Below are positions 51,497-58,816 of a stretch of 59,440 nt of DNA, in pieces. Each line of letters starts with the position of its first letter. The first letter of the stretch is position 1. The DNA lies in assembly GCA_032251315.1 (NCBI GenBank), contig JAVVEE010000005.1, positions 1-59,440 of the forward strand, in the 5' to 3' direction. The notes beneath the pieces are model-generated. The model searched no databases. It had not been told where the DNA came from and saw nothing but the letters and a program-made list of their open reading frames with translations. The position numbers and the translations under genes are program-made. The stretch comes from LH-M37 sp032251315. Its GTDB lineage: Bacteria > Pseudomonadota > Gammaproteobacteria > SZUA-229.

Positions 51497-53986
51497 ATGA
51501 CACACAATCCACCCTTAACTCCTTGCTTTCATTGTGGTTTATCTGTTCCAGAAGGACTGGATATCCAGGTTAATATCAATGGCAATAATGAAGCCATGTG
51601 CTGCTATGGCTGTCAAGCAGTGGCGCAATCCATCATCAACAGTGGCATGGGAGATTTCTACAAATTCAGAACCATGCGCTCACAGAAGGCCCGGGAAGTC
51701 GTGCCCGAATTTCTGCAACAGCTCAAGGCCTACGACAACCCGCAGGTACAGAAGCAGTTTATTTCTGAGAAGAGCGAGCTCACTGGCGATGAACAGGTGC
51801 GCGAGGTCTCGCTCATCCTCGAAGGCATCGTCTGCGCCGCCTGCATCTGGCTTAACGAACAGCACCTGAACGCCCTGCCCGGCGTAATCAGCGCCAATAT
51901 CAACTATTCCAACAACCGCGCCCGGGTGCGCTGGGATAATAATCGCATCAGCCTGAGCGAAATTCTCGAATCCATCACCCGCATCGGTTATCTCGCCCAC
52001 CCCTATAACCCCGACCGCCAGCAGGCGGTGATCGAGAAAGAGAAAAAGCAGCAGCTGCGTCGTATCGGCATCGCAGCGGTACTGGGCATGCAGATCATGA
52101 TTCTGGCCGTGGCGCTGTACACCGGTGGGTGGTGGGGCATGGAAGAGCCATTTAGACAGCTGTTTCGCTGGGTGAGTCTGGGCGTCACCGTACCGCTGCT
52201 GCTGTTCGCCTCCAGTCCCTTTTTCAGCGCAGCGCTACGCGATTTGAAAAACAAACGAGTCGGCATGGACGTGCCGGTCGCGCTCGGCATCGGCATCGCC
52301 TTTTCCGCCAGCGTGCTCCACACCTTTCAGGGCAGCGGCGAAATCTACTTCGATTCGGTGGCCATGTTTACCTTCTTCCTGCTCTCCGCCCGCTATTTCG
52401 AATCCGGCGCGCGCAAACGCACCGCTGAAGCCACCGAGGCCCTGCTTAATCTGCAACCGGCGATAGCCACCAAACTCATCGTCGATAGCGACGGCGGTTA
52501 CGATCACCAGAAACAGCTCAACCTCTCCGTGGCCGAACTCGCCATCGGCGATTACGTGCTGGTCAGGCCCGGCGAACATATTCCGGTAGACGGTACCATC
52601 ATAGAAGGCACCTCAGGCATCAATGAATCGCTGCTCACCGGTGAAAGCCTGCCTGTCATCAAAACCGTCAACGACAGCGTGATCGGCGGCAGCACCAACA
52701 CCGAAAGCCCGCTGGTGGTCAAAATCGACAAAATTGGCGATGACACCGTGCTCGCCTCCATCCAGCGTCTGCTTGAAGAGGCCCAGAACAGAAAGCCCAC
52801 CATCGCCAAAATGGCCGACCGACTGGCCTCAAAATTCGTCGCCATCATTTTATTACTGGCCGGCGGGGTTGCTGTTTACTGGTATCAGACCGACCCTGCA
52901 CACTGGGTCGCCATCACCGTTGCCACCCTGGTGGTCACCTGCCCCTGCGCGCTGTCACTGGCCACGCCGGCCGCCTTCACCGCCGCCAGCGGTCAGCTCG
53001 CCAAACTGGGATTACTGCCCACCAGCGCGACCGCGCTGGAAACACTGAGCAGGGCCACCGATTTTGTATTTGATAAAACCGGCACCCTGACGCAGGGCAA
53101 CATCCGCCTGGTGAAAGCCGTTTCACTGACTGACGACGACATCGAACACCATCTGCACATCGCCGCCGCGCTGGAAGCCGGCTCCGAACATCCGGTGGCC
53201 AGAAGTCTGATTCAGGCTGCCGGCGAAACAACTCAAGTCCGTCCCTCGATCAAAGTCAGCCAGCTCGACAACAAAGCCGGAGCCGGTGTACACGGCGTGA
53301 TTGAAGGCACGCAATGGTATCTCGGTAACGTTAACTATATTCACCAGATTTGCGCACAGAGCATTTCATCGACGCTGCTGGCAGAACATCAGATCAGCGC
53401 AATGACTCTGGTGGCTCTGGCCACCGAGACAAAAATAGTCGCCGTCTTCGCCTTCGACGATGAACTCAGGGAAGAAGCGTCGGCGTTAATCAGAAAACTC
53501 AAACAGCAAAACAAAACTATCACCCTGATGACCGGCGACAATGAAGCCAGCGCACGGCGCATCGCCAGCCAGGTTGGCATCGACAATGTCTATGCCAACA
53601 TGAAACCTGCCGACAAACTAGCCCGGGTGCAGAGCATGCAGCAGCGCGGTGCCATTGTCGCCATGACCGGCGACGGCATCAATGACGCACCGGTGCTCGC
53701 CGGTGCCGATGTCTCCATTGCCATGGGCAGTGGCACCCAGCTTGCCGCCGCCCACGCCGATTTAATCCTGCTATCCAACCACGTCGAACACCTGTACGCG
53801 GGTTATCTTATCTCAAGGCGCACGCTGAAAATCATCCGGCAAAATCTGAGCTGGGCTTTCGGTTACAATCTGCTGGCGATTCCCGCCGCCGCCACCGGCC
53901 ATGTTGACCCCTGGATGGCCGCTATCGGCATGTCCGCCAGCTCCTTATTAGTCGTATTAAATGCACTGCGCCTAACCCGATCATAA
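51497..53986 (+). CDS. ccoI: CcoI copper-transporting P-type ATPase for cbb3 oxidase
   Basis: About 829 aa, P1B-type ATPase (FixI/CopA2 group) that delivers copper for the CuB site. An N-terminal cysteine-rich part ('CFHCGLSVP', 'CCYGCQAVAQSI') precedes an HMA-like domain with a further CxxC-like 'VCAAC'. About eight helices follow, with the metal-site CPC ('TCPCALSLATPAA'), phosphorylation site 'DKTGTLTQG', 'TGES' actuator loop and hinge 'TGDGINDAPVL'. The frame is open from an earlier ATG at 51410; 51497 is preferred because the extra 29 residues are not family-like. A six-codon upstream frame (51480-51500) ends on this ATG. CcoI is followed by ccoS. Confidence 0.95.
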   Translation: MTHNPPLTPCFHCGLSVPEGLDIQVNINGNNEAMCCYGCQAVAQSIINSGMGDFYKFRTMRSQKAREVVPEFLQQLKAYDNPQVQKQFISEKSELTGDEQVREVSLILEGIVCAACIWLNEQHLNALPGVISANINYSNNRARVRWDNNRISLSEILESITRIGYLAHPYNPDRQQAVIEKEKKQQLRRIGIAAVLGMQIMILAVALYTGGWWGMEEPFRQLFRWVSLGVTVPLLLFASSPFFSAALRDLKNKRVGMDVPVALGIGIAFSASVLHTFQGSGEIYFDSVAMFTFFLLSARYFESGARKRTAEATEALLNLQPAIATKLIVDSDGGYDHQKQLNLSVAELAIGDYVLVRPGEHIPVDGTIIEGTSGINESLLTGESLPVIKTVNDSVIGGSTNTESPLVVKIDKIGDDTVLASIQRLLEEAQNRKPTIAKMADRLASKFVAIILLLAGGVAVYWYQTDPAHWVAITVATLVVTCPCALSLATPAAFTAASGQLAKLGLLPTSATALETLSRATDFVFDKTGTLTQGNIRLVKAVSLTDDDIEHHLHIAAALEAGSEHPVARSLIQAAGETTQVRPSIKVSQLDNKAGAGVHGVIEGTQWYLGNVNYIHQICAQSISSTLLAEHQISAMTLVALATETKIVAVFAFDDELREEASALIRKLKQQNKTITLMTGDNEASARRIASQVGIDNVYANMKPADKLARVQSMQQRGAIVAMTGDGINDAPVLAGADVSIAMGSGTQLAAAHADLILLSNHVEHLYAGYLISRRTLKIIRQNLSWAFGYNLLAIPAAATGHVDPWMAAIGMSASSLLVVLNALRLTRS

Positions 53987-54005
53987 TTAAAGGCCAATAA
54001 AACCA

Positions 54006-54191
54006 ATGGAAGCTCTTTACCTTTTAATCCCCCTTGCGCTGCTACTGGTCGCGATCATTGTCTGGATATTTTTATGGGCGGTGAAATCCGACCAGTTCGA
54101 CGACCTCGAAGGCCCCGCGCATCGCATCATTATGGAAGACGATGACAAGGTAAAAGAAAAAACCGATAACGAGCCTTCAGATCACAAATAG
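54006..54191 (+). CDS. ccoS: CcoS cbb3 oxidase maturation protein
   Basis: A 61-aa protein with one N-terminal helix (about 5-26), the conserved 'WAVKSDQFDDLEGPAHRI' segment and an acidic tail, the hallmark of CcoS. In Rhodobacter it is needed for cofactor insertion into CcoN. It lies 19 bases after ccoI. Its TAG stop shares bases with the GTG start of the next gene. Confidence 0.94.
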   Translation: MEALYLLIPLALLLVAIIVWIFLWAVKSDQFDDLEGPAHRIIMEDDDKVKEKTDNEPSDHK

Positions 54192-54742
54192 TGAACGCCT
54201 TTACTACCAATGCTTCGCTGGTACTGTGCCCGGTAGAACCGAGCTGGGTGCCAGAGAATCTGGCAGCATTAAGTAAATTTTTGCAGGAAACCGGTCTTGC
54301 CGGAGACCCTTTGCACCAAGATGAAAACAGTTTTTCAGTCAATGAACACTTTCTCGAGCACATCAGCTTCATGGGCTGCTCACCCAACATCAAATTCAAC
54401 AATGAAAATGATGATGGCAAATTCACCTTTATCCGCTTAACCCTCACCCCGACCATCACCGCCTTAACCGGTTCGCACAGCTTCGCTCCGCATTGCCCAC
54501 AGTGTAAAAAAGCGGACAAAAACTGGCGCGAACATTTAAAAGACCATCGACTGCACTGCGGCCACTGCCGACAGACTTCAGAGGCCTGGCAATACAACTG
54601 GCGTAAATCAGCGGGATTCGGGCGTTGCTTTATCGAGATAACCGACATTTACCCGAAAGAGGCCATTCCCCAGCCTTCACTTCTGCTGGCGCTGGAGAAC
54701 CGCTTTCAGCTTGCCTGGAAATATTTCTTTTATTACCCCTGA
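54191..54742 (+). CDS. Uncharacterised zinc-ribbon-like protein coupled to ccoS
   Basis: A 183-aa protein I do not recognise. A GTG start overlaps the ccoS stop (TAGTG), so translation is probably coupled. Four cysteines form two CxxC pairs (C102/C105 and C123/C126, 17 residues apart), a zinc-ribbon or rubredoxin-like arrangement, flanked by histidines (H101, H115, H119, H122). No signal peptide or membrane helix is evident; the C-terminal third is aromatic. Its 3' end overlaps the convergent phosphatase-family gene by ten bases. Possible roles are metal handling or a regulator connected with oxidase maturation; this rests on position only. Confidence 0.75.
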   Translation: MNAFTTNASLVLCPVEPSWVPENLAALSKFLQETGLAGDPLHQDENSFSVNEHFLEHISFMGCSPNIKFNNENDDGKFTFIRLTLTPTITALTGSHSFAPHCPQCKKADKNWREHLKDHRLHCGHCRQTSEAWQYNWRKSAGFGRCFIEITDIYPKEAIPQPSLLLALENRFQLAWKYFFYYP

Positions 54743-55440
54743 CCCGAATGCCGACCGGTTTTCAGCGTAACTTTGAGAGGAAGATGATCGGAGGCGATGC
54801 GCGCCAGCGGTGTGTTATGCACGCCCATACTATCCAGCATGGTGCGCGGTTTGACCCAAAGCCGATCCAGCGCGAACAGCGGCCAGCGCGACGGAAAAGT
54901 GGCAAAGTGAGGCGTCGACTCAAAATGCCTGTGCAACCAGCGCAGAACGCGCCCCCACAGAAACCACTCATTGAGATCGCCCATCAGTAGCGAAACATCC
55001 GCAGAGTGGGTATCGAACACCTCCAGCAACTGCTGAACCTGTCGGCGTCGTTCCCAGGGCATGAGCCCCAGATGAGTCGCCACCATCTGTAGTCGTTGCC
55101 CCTTCCAGTCAAGGACGACATCAATGGCTCCGCGCGGCTCGCGGCCCGACAGGCTCAGGTCGATCCGGTTCAGCGCCAGCACCGGGAGCCGGGTCAGCAA
55201 GGCGTTACCATAGTCACGGCTCTGGCGCAGCAAGGTGGAACCCGCTATGGCTTCAAATCCGGCTTTGGCGGCCAGATAATCGAGCAAATCAACACCATCA
55301 ACGCTATGGTGCTCGACCTCCTGCAAGGCCACCACGCTGGCATCCATTTCCTGTAATACGCGCACAATCCGATCCGGATCGAAATGGCCGTCTACGCCGA
55401 TGCCGGCGTGAATGTTGTATGTGGCTAGTGTTATAAGCAT
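54733..55440 (-). CDS. Endonuclease/exonuclease/phosphatase-family protein
   Basis: A 235-aa hydrolase of the EEP fold. The metal-binding and catalytic motifs are visible in order: 'TYNIHAG' (Asn), 'VALQEVEHH' (catalytic Glu), 'MVATHLGL', 'LLMGDLNEW' (Asp/Asn) and 'ASDHLPLKV' (Asp-His). Substrate unknown. These short bacterial EEP proteins are often encoded next to phospholipase D-like genes, as here, 50 bases downstream of the PLD-VTT gene on the same strand; a role in lipid or phosphodiester cleavage is possible. Confidence 0.88.
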   Translation of the reverse strand: MLITLATYNIHAGIGVDGHFDPDRIVRVLQEMDASVVALQEVEHHSVDGVDLLDYLAAKAGFEAIAGSTLLRQSRDYGNALLTRLPVLALNRIDLSLSGREPRGAIDVVLDWKGQRLQMVATHLGLMPWERRRQVQQLLEVFDTHSADVSLLMGDLNEWFLWGRVLRWLHRHFESTPHFATFPSRWPLFALDRLWVKPRTMLDSMGVHNTPLARIASDHLPLKVTLKTGRHSGQG

Positions 55441-55490
55441 AGGGTCTGATTGAGTTCAGGCGGATCCATATAACCCGGATGTTTCATAAA

Positions 55491-57641
55491 TCATGCACGC
55501 TCTTGCCGGGGCTTGCCCTGCTGTTTCTTCTGGCGCCTCAGTAGCCAGCGGCTTAATGCCCAGATACCTATAACAATGGCGCTCGCCAGTACCAGTAAAA
55601 TAGAGAACTGTGTTACATCGGGAGCCTGAATCGCGCTCACCACCTGATCAGAAAAAACAGTGAGCGCGAGCGTTCCGGGAATCATGCCCAATAGTGTTCC
55701 CAGTGCAAAATCACGTAAACGTATATGAGAAGCACCCGCGACCAGATTAATCACGCTGAAAGGCGCAACCGGAATAATACGTAGCGTTATGACGGCAAAC
55801 AAACCCTGCCGTGCCAGACGCCGACTGATCCGACCGACCCAGCGCTGCGACAGATTGCGGATCGTATCATGGCCCAGATACTGTCCAATCATATAGGTGA
55901 CAATGGCGCTCAGCTCGGCACCCAATAATGCGTATGCAAATCCGTAGAAGGCGCCAAAGGCCAGGCCGGTGGCCACAATCATTACCGTTACCGGGAAGAC
56001 AACCAGCCCGCCCACAATGTAAATCATGGCGACAATAACCGGTGCCAGCCAGGTGCCACGCAGCTCACCGGCACTCCTGAAAATTCCCCTGAGGTTCAGC
56101 CATTCACCCAGCGGCGTCCAACGCCAGGCCGCGGCCAGCAAAAGCACGATTACAAGCAGGGACAGCAGTGTAATTAATGTGCGTCTGACTGGTGACTGCT
56201 CTTCATCATCGACTAGCTGCCGGGCAAGCTGGTCGCTATTAAAAGGCTGCTCGGGATCAGCGATAAGCGCATCCGGAACGATGGCATCCAGCTCTTTTGA
56301 AACCTTGAATTGGAACAGCTTCAGAGTCCGGCCTCTGCCACGCAGTGATTCAATGGCAGCGATGAGCGATTTCTCCTGCGCCAATGCCTGAGCCACTTCG
56401 GTGACAGAAACATCAAGATGCTCGGCCAGCAAACGGTTACGAAAATCACCGATGGCAGTGAGAACCGCCGCCTCACCACGAGCCTCCAGAACAAGGTCGC
56501 ATTCGGTATCGATGCCCATGGAGCGATTATTCAGATTGGAGGAGCCGATGCGGGCCAGTTCATTGTCAATGATGATGACTTTGGAATGTACGTTAATGCA
56601 GTACTTTCCCAGCCCGGGCCGGTCTGGATAGTAGGTGCGCAAACGCTTTTGCTGGTCGGCCTGTTGCAGCTGCTTGAGTGAACGTTCACGCAACACATCC
56701 ATACTGAGCTGCGACAGCCAGCCGTCGGTGTGTTCGGGCAATATCAGGATGATCTCCGGTCCGTTATTTTCCTGTAACCTTTCGATCAGGGCATTGATCA
56801 CTTTCTGCGCGGTGAAGTACTGGTTCTCGATGTAAATCATTTTCTCTGCGGCGCGAATGGAATCCAGAATAATTCGCTCAACCTCACGAACCTCAGGCTG
56901 GTCTTTGTAGGCTGGATAGGTGCGCGAAATTCCAATCATGACGTTTTCCACGGCAGCAACCAGATCCTCCGGCCAGGGGTCAATGTCAGAGCAATTCTCC
57001 GGGGGATCAAGCCGCTCCCCCGTCGCTTTGTGCCAGCGCCGGCGAGCCAGACCTCCGAGCGCCACGGCAACCTCGCCGCTGACGGCCATCTGCACGTCGT
57101 GATAGGGCTGCGGAACAACGTTGTCGATATCACAGCGGCGCAGGTCATCGGGTCGGTGCTCGGGGGTATCCCAGCGCCCCAGCGTCACATCCAGTCCGCC
57201 CGCAAAAGCGACCCGGTCATCGACCACGACAATTTTCTGGTGATGACACGCCCCAACGGGATGATGGTTATCCATGTGAAAGTACAACCGAGGGTGACTG
57301 GTCCAGTCCAGCTTGTATTGCGGCAGCCATTCCCTGTCAGCCGCATAAATCACGTCATAGTCCCAATCCAGAACATGGATGTGCAGCTGTTCATTGCGCT
57401 CGAGCAGACTGTTCAGGAACTTGCCAAATTCGACCGGCAAACCATCATTAACCGGCTCACGCTCCAGCCTGAACCGGCTGTTAATGTCCCAGCCAATAAT
57501 CAATATCGAGCACCGGGCTTTTTTTAATGACTCTCTGAAAGCATGGAAATAGTCAGCACCGTCAATTAAAAAGCTAGCGCGATCAGCGTATTCGACTCGC
57601 CAGCAGTTGTCGTCAGGTTTTAAAATCCCGGCGATAGCCAT
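55491..57641 (-). CDS. Phospholipase D / cardiolipin-synthase-like protein fused to a VTT membrane domain
   Basis: 716 aa in two parts. Residues 1-470 form a PLD domain with both HKD motifs intact: H134-x-K136-x4-D141 ('HHQKIVVVDD') and H352-x-K354-x4-D359 ('HSKVIIIDN'). After a linker, residues about 485-705 are a VTT (SNARE-associated, DedA-like) domain with about six helices ('FAYALLGAELSAIVTYMIGQYLG', 'RIIPVAPFSVINLVAGAS'). No signal peptide, so the PLD part would be cytoplasmic. Fusions of this kind are known; DedA/VTT proteins move lipids across membranes, which suggests coupled synthesis or cleavage and transport of phospholipid. It starts five bases after the truncated HdeD-like gene. 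Confidence 0.92.
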   Translation of the reverse strand: MAIAGILKPDDNCWRVEYADRASFLIDGADYFHAFRESLKKARCSILIIGWDINSRFRLEREPVNDGLPVEFGKFLNSLLERNEQLHIHVLDWDYDVIYAADREWLPQYKLDWTSHPRLYFHMDNHHPVGACHHQKIVVVDDRVAFAGGLDVTLGRWDTPEHRPDDLRRCDIDNVVPQPYHDVQMAVSGEVAVALGGLARRRWHKATGERLDPPENCSDIDPWPEDLVAAVENVMIGISRTYPAYKDQPEVREVERIILDSIRAAEKMIYIENQYFTAQKVINALIERLQENNGPEIILILPEHTDGWLSQLSMDVLRERSLKQLQQADQQKRLRTYYPDRPGLGKYCINVHSKVIIIDNELARIGSSNLNNRSMGIDTECDLVLEARGEAAVLTAIGDFRNRLLAEHLDVSVTEVAQALAQEKSLIAAIESLRGRGRTLKLFQFKVSKELDAIVPDALIADPEQPFNSDQLARQLVDDEEQSPVRRTLITLLSLLVIVLLLAAAWRWTPLGEWLNLRGIFRSAGELRGTWLAPVIVAMIYIVGGLVVFPVTVMIVATGLAFGAFYGFAYALLGAELSAIVTYMIGQYLGHDTIRNLSQRWVGRISRRLARQGLFAVITLRIIPVAPFSVINLVAGASHIRLRDFALGTLLGMIPGTLALTVFSDQVVSAIQAPDVTQFSILLVLASAIVIGIWALSRWLLRRQKKQQGKPRQERA

Positions 57642-57646
57642 TAATG

Positions 57647-57832
57647 CTACAACACTGGCAACGGCACGCTAAACAAATCTGGCGAAGTTGCCGCGAACGG
57701 AAAAATTATCGCCGCAGTCCCCAGGGCGATCATAATGAGACCTAATGCCAGAAACCAGCGACGATATCTTTTGATGTCATCGCTAACCAAAAAGGAGGCG
57801 CTTTCAAAAGTGATATTTTCTGTTTCACTCAT
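57647..57832 (-). pseudogene. Truncated HdeD-like (DUF308) membrane protein remnant
   Basis: A 61-aa frame whose first about 49 residues ('RYRRWFLALGLIMIALGTAAIIFPFAAT') look like the N-terminus of HdeD-family membrane proteins, which normally run to about 180 aa with six helices. After the first helix the family pattern stops, 12 unrelated residues follow and the frame ends five bases before the PLD-VTT gene. A deletion that joined the PLD gene to a cut-down hdeD explains this. It has a good ribosome site (GGGAG), so it may still serve as a leader frame for the next gene. Family assignment rests on a short stretch. Confidence 0.55.
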
Positions 57833-57885
57833 CGTTCAATCTCCCGTTGATCCACATTAATTCTGAAATTTTTGTAAGCTATATG

Positions 57886-57900
57886 ATTGAGACACTCAAT
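57886..57900. promoter_or_regulatory. 15-base operator-like palindrome before the HdeD remnant/PLD unit
   Basis: ATTGAG-ACA-CTCAAT is a perfect inverted repeat with a three-base centre. On the minus strand it overlaps a possible -35 (TTGAGT) with TACAAA 17 bases further, about 50 bases before the gene start. The spacing of the arms is one base short of an FNR site. A repressor site is inferred. Confidence 0.4.
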
Positions 57901-58101
57901 AATTTAATGACTTTCGCGCAGGAAAAATGTGCGACTACACAAACCACTCTCTAATCGCCATTATCCATAAATAAAATGTCAGGTCTTTGCGATTTATCAA
58001 TTCAGGTGAGCGAACAGCGCGCAGTTTTAAAAACATGATTATGGCATTAGCAATAAAATTTTGCGGGTATCAAAGAGGGAAACATATATCGAACTGAAGT
58101 G

Positions 58102-58135
58102 ATGGCTGGCAGTTAATTTTTTAACTGCCAGCCAT
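58102..58135. terminator. Perfect 15-base-pair hairpin downstream of the methionine-rich protein gene
   Basis: ATGGCTGGCAGTTAA and TTAACTGCCAGCCAT are exact complements around a TTTT loop. It lies about 127 bases after the stop of the minus-strand gene at 58263 and about 270 bases before the next minus-strand unit. Neither side has the T run of a normal intrinsic terminator, so it may be a strong 3'-end stabiliser or part of a small RNA. Confidence 0.5.
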
Positions 58136-58262
58136 AAAACGGCAAATAGAGATCTAAAGTAATGAAAAAGATGCCAGATTAAATTCATCGGTCAGTGCGT
58201 TGCACATCAACAGAAATCAACAGCCATTTAAAATGCATTAATTCATACGCAGTCTTCGTAAG

Positions 58263-58652
58263 TTAATCACACACATGAGTATCAGAATTTTCTATCACCT
58301 CATCGAACGGCATCATGGGTATCGATTTCATCATACCTTTCATGGGCTCGATGCATTTCATCATGGCTTTCATGGTTGGATCATTCTCCATTTCCTTTCC
58401 ATAGGAGATTGCTTTAGTCTGCGCCTGCGAACGCTTTCCAGCTCGGCATAAATCATCAACTTCCGACTCCACCTGTTCTGCACCGCGTTTTAATTCATCC
58501 AGCTTTTTTTCATCAATATTCTGCATACAGCTTTCCATGCCTTTCAGGTTTTTCATCATATTCTCAACATCAGCCTGATTCAGGCTCGGCATCTCCTGGG
58601 CGAAAGCGATTGCGGGCAATAACAGTGAAAGGGCAATGACTGTAATTTTCAT
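58263..58652 (-). CDS. Methionine-rich periplasmic protein, function unknown
   Basis: 129 aa. A clear signal peptide (basic start, hydrophobic core, cleavage after 'AIAFA' at about residue 18) gives a periplasmic protein of about 111 aa. It is rich in Met (15 in the precursor, clustered as 'MKAMMK', 'MKGMMK', 'MPF') and has four cysteines (42, 69, 100, 128) that could make two disulfides. The 'LCRAGKRSQAQ' segment and C-terminal 'HVCD' resemble an uncharacterised proteobacterial family. Metal binding through Met is possible but not shown. Followed downstream by a strong hairpin. Confidence 0.75.
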   Translation of the reverse strand: MKITVIALSLLLPAIAFAQEMPSLNQADVENMMKNLKGMESCMQNIDEKKLDELKRGAEQVESEVDDLCRAGKRSQAQTKAISYGKEMENDPTMKAMMKCIEPMKGMMKSIPMMPFDEVIENSDTHVCD

Positions 58653-58816
58653 AAATATTACTCCTGATCAATTTAATAAAAGGTGACTGAATCTGTGGCC
58701 ATTATAGGCCTAATAAAACATTTGGAAAAAAACACATGTAAGAATATAGTGTTCGAATTAATCGTGCATCCATTTAGCCGGGTCGAAGCCGATATTCATC
58801 AAAAAGGAGACCACAA

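Larger units (their letters stand above)
57833..58262. other. Intergenic region with an operator-like palindrome and a long hairpin
   Basis: About 430 bases without a credible gene. It contains a 15-base inverted repeat in the expected promoter of the HdeD remnant unit (57886-57900) and a perfect 15-base-pair hairpin (58102-58135). A 23-codon plus-strand frame from 57884 has no ribosome site and is not called. Confidence 0.7.

Noticed and set aside
57884..57955. Small plus-strand frame of 23 codons
   Set aside because: No ribosome site, overlaps a palindrome and has no family resemblance.
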